Below are positions 46,619-54,462 of a stretch of DNA of 61,179 nt, one piece after another. The position numbers and the translations under genes were made by a program. This DNA is from Zoogloeaceae bacterium G21618-S1 (GTDB lineage: Bacteria > Pseudomonadota > Gammaproteobacteria > Burkholderiales > Rhodocyclaceae), in NCBI GenBank assembly GCA_027214125.1, contig JAPWHF010000019.1:1-61179 (forward strand), written 5' to 3'. The notes below the pieces were generated by a model, which made no database searches, was not told the DNA's origin, and saw only the letters and a list, made by a program, of their open reading frames with translations. Position 1 is the first letter of the stretch; each line of letters opens with the position of its first letter.

Positions 46619-46656
46619 CGGGTGAAGCACCCGACACCCCCCGGGCAATCTGCCCG
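46619..46656. promoter_or_regulatory. tandem palindromes upstream of the first Sel1 gene
   Basis: Two 15-bp palindromes with centres 23 bp apart: CGGGTGAAGCACCCG (46619-46633) and CGGGCAATCTGCCCG (46642-46656). The second is nearly identical to the one before the kinase gene. A T5 stretch lies 16 bases away, so a terminator reading of the region is possible but weak. Confidence 0.5.
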
Positions 46657-46729
46657 CCCCCCGGTTTGCCCCTTTTTCTCGCGGGCCGCGACGCTCACGA
46701 TGGCCACACTGCCATCCCCGGAGCGCCCC

Positions 46730-47446
46730 ATGCCGCCCCGCAACGCCGTCCTCCTCGTCATCGCACTCGTCCTCGCCACACCTGCTGCGGCGGTCGTCCC
46801 GCCCACCAGCTGCGGCGGCCCGCCCGACGCGCCCGACGCCGCACAAAGTGACCTGTCGATCGCCTACTGGTCGCAGCAAGAAGCCAGCTCGACCATGTGC
46901 GCCTACGGCTACTGGGCAGAGAAATGCGGCAACCACGCCATCGCCCACACCATCTTCGACCGCTGCATCGCCGCCGGCTACGCCGGCGCGATGATCTGGA
47001 AAGCCCTGCTGCTCGAAGACGGCAGCGGCATCGCGCAGGACAGCGCCGCCGCCACCGAGCTGATGCGCCGCGCCGCCCACAGCGACGACCGCGAATACGC
47101 CACGCTCGGCAAGCTGCACTACGCCACCGCGCTCTACCTCGGGCGCGGCGTCGAACGCGACGAGGCCGCGGCCGAGCGCTGGTTTCGCGAGGCGGCCGCC
47201 GAAGGCGACGCCGACGCCCAGGCCTTTCTCGACAGCGGCACCCACACCGCCGACCGCGACCAGCGCGGCCGCTCCGTCGCCGCCCAGCGCGCCGCCCGCG
47301 ACAGCGTCGGGCCACGGCTGGCCCCCGTTGCCCCGGCCTCCGCGCCCGTCCCCACGCCGGCCCTCGGCCTGATCGCCGTTCTGGCGGCGCTGCTCGCCGC
47401 GGGTGCCGCGGCCCGCGCCCGCGACGGACAACAGGGCGCCCACTGA
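46730..47446 (+). CDS. secreted Sel1-repeat protein with C-terminal membrane anchor
   Basis: A 238-residue protein: signal peptide (about 1-22), two to three Sel1-like helical repeats (about 55-175, including YATALYLGRGVERDEAAAERWF), and a C-terminal tail PTPALGLIAVLAALLAAGAA followed by RARD. The tail resembles a CTERM sorting signal (Pro-rich motif, helix, basic end), though it could be a plain anchor. ATG 46730 has GGAG upstream. Sel1 proteins act as scaffolds. The channel gene begins 1 base after its stop, and a paralogue follows the channel pair. Confidence 0.72.
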   Translation: MPPRNAVLLVIALVLATPAAAVVPPTSCGGPPDAPDAAQSDLSIAYWSQQEASSTMCAYGYWAEKCGNHAIAHTIFDRCIAAGYAGAMIWKALLLEDGSGIAQDSAAATELMRRAAHSDDREYATLGKLHYATALYLGRGVERDEAAAERWFREAAAEGDADAQAFLDSGTHTADRDQRGRSVAAQRAARDSVGPRLAPVAPASAPVPTPALGLIAVLAALLAAGAAARARDGQQGAH

Positions 47447-47447
47447 C

Positions 47448-47936
47448 ATGATCGCCACCCTCGACACCGCCATGTACAGCCTCGGCCAGTTGTTCCTGGC
47501 GCCGGTGCTGATCGCCATCGCCGCGCTGTTCGCCTACGCCTTTGTCGCCCTCGGCGCCCTCGCCTGGCAAGCCCGTCAGCGCCGCGGCGGCCACCCCGCA
47601 GGCTTCGAGTTGCTGGCGCTGGCCCGGGCCCGCCCCGAGCTGGACGCCACCGCGCTCGAACGCATCGCCCACGAGCGCCTGGAGCTGGCCCGCCTCGCCA
47701 CCCGCATCGCCCCCATGCTCGGCCTGGTCGCCACCATGATTCCGATGGGGCCGGCGCTGCGCGCGCTCGGCGACGGGCAACTGGCCGACGTCTCGCAGGC
47801 GCTGGCGGTGGCCTTCTCGGCGGTCATCCTGGCGCTGATCGCCGCCGCGATCACCTACACCGTGCTCACCTGGCGGCGGCGCTGGTATGTGCGTGACCTG
47901 GACGCCGTGGCCGCGCAGCGCGCGAAGGTGGCCTGA
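47448..47936 (+). CDS. MotA/TolQ/ExbB-type proton channel protein (short)
   Basis: A 162-residue membrane protein with three hydrophobic segments (about 12-38, 85-105 and 115-140). The conserved block APMLGLVATMIPMGPAL corresponds to the TM region of TolQ/ExbB lining the proton path. It is shorter than ExbB (about 240), lacking most of the cytoplasmic loop. It begins 1 base after the Sel1 gene and its stop overlaps the next gene (TGATG), which encodes the likely ExbD/TolR-like partner. Confidence 0.8.
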   Translation: MIATLDTAMYSLGQLFLAPVLIAIAALFAYAFVALGALAWQARQRRGGHPAGFELLALARARPELDATALERIAHERLELARLATRIAPMLGLVATMIPMGPALRALGDGQLADVSQALAVAFSAVILALIAAAITYTVLTWRRRWYVRDLDAVAAQRAKVA

Positions 47937-48277
47937 TGCGCCCGCCGCTGCGCGACGACGCGCATGACGAAGACCCGATCCTGTCGGTGGTCAATCTGAT
48001 CGACGTGTTCCTGGTGCTCATCGCTGCGCTGCTGCTGTCCATCGCCAACAGCCCGCTGTCGCCCTACGGCGCCGAGGCGCTGACCCTGATCCGCAATCCC
48101 GGCACCGCCGACATGGAGCTGGTGGTCAAGGACGGCGAGCGCATCGAACGCTACCGCGCCGACGGCACCGCCGGCATCGGCCAGGGCGTGCGCGCCGGCA
48201 TCGCCTACCGCCTGCCCGACGGCGCGATGGTGTACGTCCCCGAAACCACTTCCCCCCCAAACGAGGCTCCCCGATGA
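47936..48277 (+). CDS. DUF2149-like small membrane protein (ExbD/TolR-like partner)
   Basis: A 113-residue protein with one transmembrane helix (about 16-38) containing the acidic residue in NLIDVFLVLIAALLL, as in ExbD/TolR where an Asp in the single helix carries protons. A small periplasmic domain follows. It matches the DUF2149 pattern, a family known beside MotA/TolQ genes. Its start and stop overlap both neighbours (TGATG and ATGA), indicating tight stoichiometry with the channel and the second Sel1 protein. Confidence 0.72.
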   Translation: MRPPLRDDAHDEDPILSVVNLIDVFLVLIAALLLSIANSPLSPYGAEALTLIRNPGTADMELVVKDGERIERYRADGTAGIGQGVRAGIAYRLPDGAMVYVPETTSPPNEAPR

Positions 48278-49134
48278 CACATCTCCCTGCCCTGCTGCTG
48301 GCGGCCCTGCTGGCCGCCCCTGCCGCCGCCGACACCTTGCCGATCGCCGTCGCCCCCGAACGTGCCTGGCGCGCCCTGCTCGGCCAGCTCGACAACGACC
48401 AGCTGCGCGAGCGCGCGCAGCTCGACCTCAACCGCTTCGAAGGCCGGCTCCACCTGCCCGAGGCGGGCGTAGTCGACGTCAGCGTGGATTGGGACGCAGC
48501 CACCGGCGGCACCCACCTGAGCTGGCGCGTGCCGAACGCACAAAATACTCACCGCGCCGCAGCCGGCCGCTGGATGCAGCGCGTCGCCGACGCCGCCCCG
48601 CGCCTGCCGCGGCCCAACCACCTGTGCCAGGGGCCGGAGCCTGCCGCCAACGGCCCGGACGCCGACACCTACACCGGCAAGGCCAGTTGCAGCTTCGGCA
48701 CCGGCCACTTCTCGTCGGCGCTGTTCGAACTCGAAAAATGCGGCGACTACGAGTCGGCGCTGGTAATCCTCGCCGCCTGCGTGCGCGAAGGGCATGCCGG
48801 CGGCCTGGTGCGGCTGGCGCAGTTCTTCGAAAGCGGCCTCGGCGTGCCGCGCCGCCCCGAACGCATGACCGACTACCTGCGCCAGGCCGTCGCCAGTCAC
48901 ACCCCCGGCTACAGCGACGGCGCCCGCGTCCAGTACGCCACCGCGCTGTATTTCGGCGTGGGCACCGCGCCCGATCGCGACGCCGCCCTGCGCCTGTTCA
49001 ACACCGCCGCCGCAGCCGGCGACCGCGACGCGCGCAACTTCCTCGCCCATGGCGTGCACTACGCCTGGCGTCGCGAAGACGGCAGCGTTTATGCCGACCC
49101 CGCGTGGATTCCCACCCCGTCCAACCACCCCTGA
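48274..49134 (+). CDS. second secreted Sel1-repeat protein
   Basis: A 286-residue protein: signal peptide (about 1-20, ending APAAA), an N-terminal domain of about 110 residues with no recognised family, then Sel1-like repeats (about 140-270, including YATALYFGVGTAPDRDAALRLF). The repeat part is clearly related to the first Sel1 protein. It lacks the C-terminal hydrophobic tail, so it should be soluble in the periplasm. The ATGA overlap couples it to the DUF2149-like gene. Confidence 0.75.
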   Translation: MTHLPALLLAALLAAPAAADTLPIAVAPERAWRALLGQLDNDQLRERAQLDLNRFEGRLHLPEAGVVDVSVDWDAATGGTHLSWRVPNAQNTHRAAAGRWMQRVADAAPRLPRPNHLCQGPEPAANGPDADTYTGKASCSFGTGHFSSALFELEKCGDYESALVILAACVREGHAGGLVRLAQFFESGLGVPRRPERMTDYLRQAVASHTPGYSDGARVQYATALYFGVGTAPDRDAALRLFNTAAAAGDRDARNFLAHGVHYAWRREDGSVYADPAWIPTPSNHP

Positions 49135-49146
49135 CCGGAGACCGTC

Positions 49147-49596
49147 ATGACCACCCCCAGCCCCCTGGACGCCGCCTTCGTGTGGCACCGCCTCGGCGAT
49201 TTTCCGCACTTCCACTACACCATCCTGGCCGTTGACGAAGCGCGCCAGATCACCGACTTCATCATCCGCTACGACTCCGACGCGCCCATTTTCCTGCACC
49301 GCCACCGTTCCGAAACCCATACCCTGGTGCTGCAGGGTGAGCACCGCCTCTACGCCCCCGACGGCGCCCTGATCGACACCCGCCCGACCGGCCGGCACAG
49401 CATCACCGCCGCCGATGCCGACCCGCACAGCGAAGGCGGCGGCCCCGGCGGCGCACTGGTGCTCTACAGCACCCGCGGCAGTACCGACGGCGTGCTCTTC
49501 GATGTACTCGATGCGGATGGCCACACCGTCGCCACGCTCAGCGTGGCCGATGTCGCCGGACTGCTCGCCCAGCAAGGCCACCCGGCCAGCCAGTAA
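49147..49596 (+). CDS. cupin-like protein of unknown function
   Basis: A 149-residue cytoplasmic protein with a cupin-type metal motif region (FLHRHRSETHTLVLQGEHRLY, about 51-71, quoted here in shortened form as HRHRSETH). It resembles ChrR-type cupins only loosely. It starts 12 bases after the second Sel1 gene, with GGAG upstream, and is probably the last gene of the two-component-linked operon. The hairpin-like GC sequence after its stop lacks a T run. Confidence 0.6.
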   Translation: MTTPSPLDAAFVWHRLGDFPHFHYTILAVDEARQITDFIIRYDSDAPIFLHRHRSETHTLVLQGEHRLYAPDGALIDTRPTGRHSITAADADPHSEGGGPGGALVLYSTRGSTDGVLFDVLDADGHTVATLSVADVAGLLAQQGHPASQ

Positions 49597-49638
49597 GCCC
49601 TGGCGCCGGGGGCTGCACATCGCGCACCCGGCGTCACC

Positions 49639-50034
49639 TCACTGGCACTTTCCCGGCGCCGGCGCGGTGATGCGCTGATAGCCCGAGCCGTCCATCCCGT
49701 AGGCCTGGATCCACGGCGAACCGCGGCCGATCAGGCAGCCCGCCACCTCGGCGCGACAATCGCCGCCGGCGCTGCACTGGGCGTAGCAGGTCTTGCTGCT
49801 GATGCCGCACACCTGGCCCGCCAGCCGGCACTGGTTGCCGGAATTGATCTGGTACTGGCGTCCCGTGCCACGCGCCTTCCAGGTAATCACGTACTTATAG
49901 GTCGCCTTTCCGTCACACATCGACTGGCTCTGCGCCATGCCCAGATCCACCCGCGGCACCGCCGCCACTGCCACCTCGCCCCCAAACACCAGGCCCAGGC
50001 ACAGCGCACCGAGGCCCCATCGCCAACGCTTCAT
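49639..50034 (-). CDS. small secreted cysteine-rich protein, unknown function
   Basis: A 131-residue protein with a signal peptide (about 1-25, ending AVAA) and eight cysteines in the mature part, suggesting several disulfides in the periplasm or outside. ATG 50034 has AGGAGAG upstream, a convincing start. No domain is recognised. It is convergent with the cupin-like gene and stands alone. Confidence 0.65.
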   Translation of the reverse strand: MKRWRWGLGALCLGLVFGGEVAVAAVPRVDLGMAQSQSMCDGKATYKYVITWKARGTGRQYQINSGNQCRLAGQVCGISSKTCYAQCSAGGDCRAEVAGCLIGRGSPWIQAYGMDGSGYQRITAPAPGKCQ

Positions 50035-50232
50035 GTCGCTCTCCTCATGTCATCCGGCCACGGACAGGGCGTCCGCCACCGCTGTCGAGGGCACGGCCAG
50101 GGGCCGCAGAGGTCGATGGTCATGGGCTCGATCAGGCCGGCGCCCGCGCGCGCCGGGCGCCTGCTTCTACTACTAGATCACCGGTGTGGTAGATGCCAGT
50201 ACGACATGCGCCGTCAGGGCGGATCGCATGTC

Positions 50233-50853
50233 TCAGCCCGGCCGCTTCATGCGGAACAGCTGCGCCGGCCCGACAGTGAAGTAGTCCCCCGCCCCCCCGC
50301 CACGCAGAATGTGGCCCGCATTCGCAGTATCGTAGATGCCGTCTTTGAGCAGCGCGCGGTCGATGTGCACCGCCACCACCTCGCCCAGCACCAGCCAGGT
50401 CGGCACCGTCTCGCCGGCGGCACTCTGCAGCTGGAGGATCTGCGTGCGGCGACACTCGAAGCTCACCGGGCTCTGCGCCACACGCGGCACGTCGATCAGG
50501 CGCGAGGCCACCGACGTGAGCCCGGCCAGCGCAAACTCGTCCACCTCGGGCGGCACCGCGGCGCAGCTGCGGTTCATCGCCTCGGCCAGCTCGCGCGTGG
50601 CCAGGTTCCAGGCGAACTCGCCGGTCTGCTCAATGTTGCGCACCGTGTCCTTGTAGCCGGTGGAGGCGAAGCCAATGATCGGCGGCGTGTAGTTGAAGGC
50701 GTTGAAGAAGCTGTAGGGCGCCAGGTTGAGCACGCCGTCGGCGCTGCGCGACGAGATCCAGCCAATAGGACGCGGGCCGACGATGGCGTTGAAGGGGTCG
50801 TGCGGCAGGCCATGGCCGTGGCGCGGTTCGTAGAAGTGTTCGGTGTCGGACAT
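50233..50853 (-). CDS. flavin reductase-like (FMN-binding) protein
   Basis: A 206-residue flavin_reduct-domain protein. The FMN-binding block is PFNAIVGPRPIGWISS (about 19-34), with NLAPYSFFNAFNYTPPIIGF following (about 43-62). Proteins of this type bind FMN and act as NAD(P)H:flavin reductases or stand-alone oxidoreductases. ATG 50853 is chosen by homology; the ribosome site is poor. It lies 100 bases after the winged-helix/TPR regulator on the same strand but may be independent. Confidence 0.82.
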   Translation of the reverse strand: MSDTEHFYEPRHGHGLPHDPFNAIVGPRPIGWISSRSADGVLNLAPYSFFNAFNYTPPIIGFASTGYKDTVRNIEQTGEFAWNLATRELAEAMNRSCAAVPPEVDEFALAGLTSVASRLIDVPRVAQSPVSFECRRTQILQLQSAAGETVPTWLVLGEVVAVHIDRALLKDGIYDTANAGHILRGGGAGDYFTVGPAQLFRMKRPG

Positions 50854-50952
50854 GGGGGGGCTCGCTACGGGGTCAGCACGGCACGTTAGCAGTTCGGTGG
50901 GCGGCAGGCCATGCGGCGGCAGCGGCGAAGACCGCGCGGGGACCCACACACC

Positions 50953-52545
50953 TCACCCCGGCAAGCCGGCGCGGCACAGGCCTTCTCGCAAGGTAGCGAC
51001 GTTCTCCGGCCGACGCAGCGGCAGCCATTCCGTGAGCGTGGACTGGCGCAGCGCGGGGTCGAGCCGGCGCACCGTTTCCAGCGCACGCCGCGCCTCGTCG
51101 ATTCGCCCGGCCAGTGCATGGCTGGCCGCCAGGATGGCCGCCGCCAGCAACAGGCTGGGCAGTTCGCGCTGCGCCTTCTCCGCCCACGCCGCCGCTGTGT
51201 CGAAGTGCCCCAGGAACAGATGCGCGGCCGCGGTGCCGGCCTGCATCCGGTATAACTCCGGATCGAGGGGGCTCAGGCGCATCGCATGGGTGAAGGACGC
51301 AAGGGCTTCTTCCGTCTCGCCTTGCCAGAGCCGGAGGAAGGCGCCGAGAAACCATGCCGCGGCGAGGTTGGGGTTGAGCATCAGCGCCCGGTCCACCAGG
51401 GAAATGCCGCCGGCGACGTCGCCGGCCAGGTGGCCCAGCGCATGCCCGCATCGGGTAAGCGCGACCGCATCGTCCCGGCCCAGCTCGACCGCCCGACGCG
51501 CCAGCCGGATACCTTCGGCCACCTCCCGCGGGCGATCGCTCATCCAGCCGTTGATCTTGCGCCAGCAATGGCACCAGGCGGCCATCGCACAGGCCGAGGC
51601 GAACTCCGGGTCGGACGCCATCGCCTGGTGGAAAGGCGGCAGCGCCTGGTCGATGGCCTCGCGGGCGCCCTGATGCAGCCGGGCCATGCCGCGCAGATAG
51701 TAGTCATAGGCGTCGAGGCTGCCGGTCGGCTTGTGCCTTGCGCGCTCGATCTCCGCACGCTCGAGCTGCGGGGCGATCGCCCCGACCACGGCCTCGGTGA
51801 TCTCGTCCTGCAGCGCGAAGATGTCGCCCAGCACGCCCTCGAAGCGGCCGGCCCAGTGATTCGCCCCGGTCGTGGCGTCGATCAGCTGGCAGGTGATGCG
51901 CACGCGGGTATCCGCCGTGCGCCAGCTGCCCTCCAGCAGGTAGCGAACGCCCAGTTCGCGGCCGGCCTGCTTGATGTCGACGGCCCGGCCCTTGTAGGTG
52001 AAGCTCGAATTGCGCGCGACGACGAACAGCCAGCGGTATTGCGACAGGGCGGCGATGATGTCCTCGACCACGCCATCGGCCAGGTAGTCCTGCTCGGCGT
52101 CACCGCTCAGGTTCACAAACGGCAGGACGGCAATCGACGGCTTGGCCGGCAGAGCTGGTGCGAGCGCAGGGGCGTCGTCGGATCGGCCGGCGTCGGTCGG
52201 GCCACCCTCCGCCAGCGCGTCGGTTTTGCGCACCTCGGCCACGAAACGGAAGCCTCGACGTGCAACGGTGCGAATCACGCGCTGCTGGCGACCATCGTCG
52301 CCGACCGCCTTGCGCACCGCATTGACGTGGCTGGCCAGGGTGGACTCCGAGACGATCCGGCCCGCCCAGACGGTATCGATCAAGTCGTCCCGGCTGACGA
52401 CGCGCTCGCCGTGCTCGGCCAGATAGACCAGCAGGTCGAAGACCTTGGGCGCCATCGCCACGCTTTGCGACGCGCGGGACAGTTCCCGCCGGTCCAGGTC
52501 GAGCACGCAGTCGTCAAACACGAGAAACATTCGGGACTCATTCAC
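50953..52545 (-). CDS. CadC-type winged-helix regulator with TPR domain
   Basis: A 530-residue protein. An OmpR/PhoB-type winged helix (about 5-103, LFDLLVYL and VRKAVGDDGRQQRVIRTV region) is followed by a TolB/FlgO-like N-terminal segment (PSIAVLPFVNLSGDAEQDYLA, about 133-153, abbreviated PFVNLSGD) and a long TPR array to the C-terminus. There is no receiver domain or membrane helix, so it is a one-component cytoplasmic regulator. It is divergent from the SDR-AhpD-cupin operon (140-bp gap), its likely target. Confidence 0.85.
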   Translation of the reverse strand: MNESRMFLVFDDCVLDLDRRELSRASQSVAMAPKVFDLLVYLAEHGERVVSRDDLIDTVWAGRIVSESTLASHVNAVRKAVGDDGRQQRVIRTVARRGFRFVAEVRKTDALAEGGPTDAGRSDDAPALAPALPAKPSIAVLPFVNLSGDAEQDYLADGVVEDIIAALSQYRWLFVVARNSSFTYKGRAVDIKQAGRELGVRYLLEGSWRTADTRVRITCQLIDATTGANHWAGRFEGVLGDIFALQDEITEAVVGAIAPQLERAEIERARHKPTGSLDAYDYYLRGMARLHQGAREAIDQALPPFHQAMASDPEFASACAMAAWCHCWRKINGWMSDRPREVAEGIRLARRAVELGRDDAVALTRCGHALGHLAGDVAGGISLVDRALMLNPNLAAAWFLGAFLRLWQGETEEALASFTHAMRLSPLDPELYRMQAGTAAAHLFLGHFDTAAAWAEKAQRELPSLLLAAAILAASHALAGRIDEARRALETVRRLDPALRQSTLTEWLPLRRPENVATLREGLCRAGLPG

Positions 52546-52685
52546 TCAGTGCCGGCCCGGACAGACCGGCAAGCCAAATCCAAGGAAAACTCAAGGTGTC
52601 GACAAAGTCCAGGTCCGGCACGCCGCGCACACTACAGCCATCGATCACCGCAGTGGCGTGATCGACCCCAACCAAGGAGAAGACC

Positions 52686-53444
52686 ATGAAAATCGTCGTG
52701 ATCGGCGGCACCGGCCTTATCGGCTCCAACATTGTAAGCAGACTGCGTCAGCAGGGGCATGAAACCGTGGCGGCCTCCCCCGACACGGGCGTCAACACCC
52801 TCACCGGTCAGGGGCTGGCCGAAGCACTGACCGGCGCCCAGGTGGTGGTCGACGTGAGCAACTCGCCCTCGTTCGAAGACCGGGCGGTGCTGAGCTTCTT
52901 CGAAACCTCGACCCGCAACCTGCTGGCAGCCGAAGCGGCCGCTGGCGTCAAACACCATGTGGCACTGTCCATCGTCGGCACCGACCGCCTGCCCGACAAC
53001 GGCTACTTCCGCGCCAAGGTCGCCCAGGAGAAGCTGATCCGCGCCTCGCGCAGGCCCTACACCCTGCTGCGCGCGACGCAATTCTTCGAGTTCATCGGCG
53101 GCATTGCCGACGCGGGTGCCGACGCCGACGGCACGATCCGCCTCTCGCCGGCCCTGATCCAGCCCATCGCCGCGGACGACGTGTCGGCGGTACTGGCCGA
53201 GCTTGCGGTCGGCGCGCCGGTCAATGGCATCGTCGAAGTGGGCGGCCCGGAGCGCTTCCCGCTCGACGCACTGGCGCGCGAGGTGCTCGCCACGCGCGGA
53301 GACACCCGCGAGGTCGTCGCCGACGTTCATGCGCGCTATTTCGGCAGCGAACTGGACGACCGCTCGCTGGTGGCTGCCCCCGGCGCACGCACCGGCCCGA
53401 CCCGCCTCCACCACTGGCTCGGCCGCTCACTGGCGAACGCCTGA
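52686..53444 (+). CDS. NmrA-like NAD(P)-binding SDR protein
   Basis: A 252-residue atypical short-chain dehydrogenase. The Rossmann motif VVIGGTGLIGSNIVSRL is at about residues 4-20, but the usual Y-x3-K catalytic pair is absent (HVALSIVGTDRL at that place), as in NmrA/NAD(P)-sensor types. AAGGAGA precedes the ATG. It is first in a three-gene operon with AhpD-like and cupin proteins, divergent from the winged-helix/TPR regulator. A redox-sensing or quinone-type reductase role is possible. Confidence 0.85.
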   Translation: MKIVVIGGTGLIGSNIVSRLRQQGHETVAASPDTGVNTLTGQGLAEALTGAQVVVDVSNSPSFEDRAVLSFFETSTRNLLAAEAAAGVKHHVALSIVGTDRLPDNGYFRAKVAQEKLIRASRRPYTLLRATQFFEFIGGIADAGADADGTIRLSPALIQPIAADDVSAVLAELAVGAPVNGIVEVGGPERFPLDALAREVLATRGDTREVVADVHARYFGSELDDRSLVAAPGARTGPTRLHHWLGRSLANA

Positions 53445-53487
53445 GCCCGCCCCCCCGACCCCATCCCCCCAACAGAAAGGAATCATC

Positions 53488-53967
53488 ATGACCCAGCGCA
53501 TCGACTACCAGAAGCAGTCCCCCGAGCTCTTCAAGAAACTGCTCGCCTTCAGCATGGCGCTCAACGAGACCACCATCGAGCCGTCCATCCGCCATCTGGT
53601 GGATATCCGGGCCTCACAGCTCAACGGTTGCGCGTTCTGCGTCGACATGCATGTCAAGGAAGCGACGATGCATGGCGAGCGTCCGCTGCGGCTGCACCAC
53701 CTCGCCGTCTGGCGCGAATCGCCGCTGTTCAGCGCGCGCGAACGCGCCGCCCTGGCGTGGGCCGAAAGCCTGACCCGGCTCCCCGCCGAGGGCGTGCCCG
53801 ACGACATCTATGCGCGCGTGCGCGAGCAGCTGTCCGAAAAGGAAGTGTCCGACCTGAGCTTCCTGGTGATGTCGATCAACGCCTGGAACCGCGCCAGCGT
53901 TGGCTTCCAGGTCGTCCCCGGCTCGTCCGACAAGGCCTTCGGCCTCGACCGGTCCGGTCTGTCCTGA
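53488..53967 (+). CDS. AhpD-like carboxymuconolactone decarboxylase family protein
   Basis: A 159-residue CMD-family protein with the peroxidase motif C48-x2-C51-x3-H55 (NGCAFCVDMH), the AhpD-type redox-active cysteine pair. Such proteins are alkylhydroperoxidases. ATG 53488 has AAAGGA upstream. Position between the SDR and a secreted cupin suggests a peroxide or electrophile response operon. Confidence 0.88.
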   Translation: MTQRIDYQKQSPELFKKLLAFSMALNETTIEPSIRHLVDIRASQLNGCAFCVDMHVKEATMHGERPLRLHHLAVWRESPLFSARERAALAWAESLTRLPAEGVPDDIYARVREQLSEKEVSDLSFLVMSINAWNRASVGFQVVPGSSDKAFGLDRSGLS

Positions 53968-53987
53968 ACCGCCACAAGGAGCACGTC

Positions 53988-54389
53988 ATGTCCAGATTCA
54001 AGATCCTCGCCACGCTGTTGCTGCTGGCCGCCGGTGCCACCAGCGCACAACCGACGCCGCCACCGGCGCAGGTGACCCCCCTGATGACCCAGGCGCTGCC
54101 CGACTACCCCGGCAAGAACGGCGTGGTCATCACGGTCGAGTACCCCCCGGGCGGAGAAAGCCCCGTGCATCGCCACAACGCGCACGCCTTCGTGTATGTA
54201 CTCGAAGGCTCGATCGTGATGGGTGTGCGCGGCGGCAAAACCGTCACGCTCGGCCCGGGCCAGACCTTCCACGAAGGCCCGGACGATATCCACACCGTCT
54301 CGCGCAACGCCAGCCGCACCGAGCCGGCGCGGTTCCTGGTCGTCCTGCTGAAGAACGCCGGCGAACCGATCTCGATGCCGGCCCACTGA
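53988..54389 (+). CDS. secreted cupin protein
   Basis: A 133-residue protein with a signal peptide (about 1-19, ending TSAQ) and one cupin_2 domain (about 45-120; metal site residues in SPVHRHNAHAFVYVLEG and the later HEGPDDIHTVSRN). It is periplasmic. ACAAGGAGC precedes ATG 53988. It is the last gene of the SDR-AhpD operon. Homologues are often annotated only as cupins; no reaction can be named. Confidence 0.82.
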   Translation: MSRFKILATLLLLAAGATSAQPTPPPAQVTPLMTQALPDYPGKNGVVITVEYPPGGESPVHRHNAHAFVYVLEGSIVMGVRGGKTVTLGPGQTFHEGPDDIHTVSRNASRTEPARFLVVLLKNAGEPISMPAH

Positions 54390-54441
54390 CGCCGGCGGCC
54401 CGGCGGATTCATCAAAGGCGGCGAATGGGCCCTGCGTCGGC

Positions 54442-54462
54442 CCGTCAGCCGTCAGCCGTCAG
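54442..54462. repeat. three tandem 7-bp repeats over an MFS gene stop
   Basis: CCGTCAG occurs three times in a row. The stop codon of the MFS gene (54454-54452) lies in the second unit. Slippage would not change the upstream protein but would change the distance to the stop in other units. Confidence 0.7.

Noticed and set aside
46657-46676. T5 stretch after the palindrome at 46642 read as terminator of the response regulator gene
   Set aside because: The T run is 16 bases beyond the stem, too far for a standard terminator, and the same palindrome at 44500 has no T run. A regulatory reading fits both copies better.
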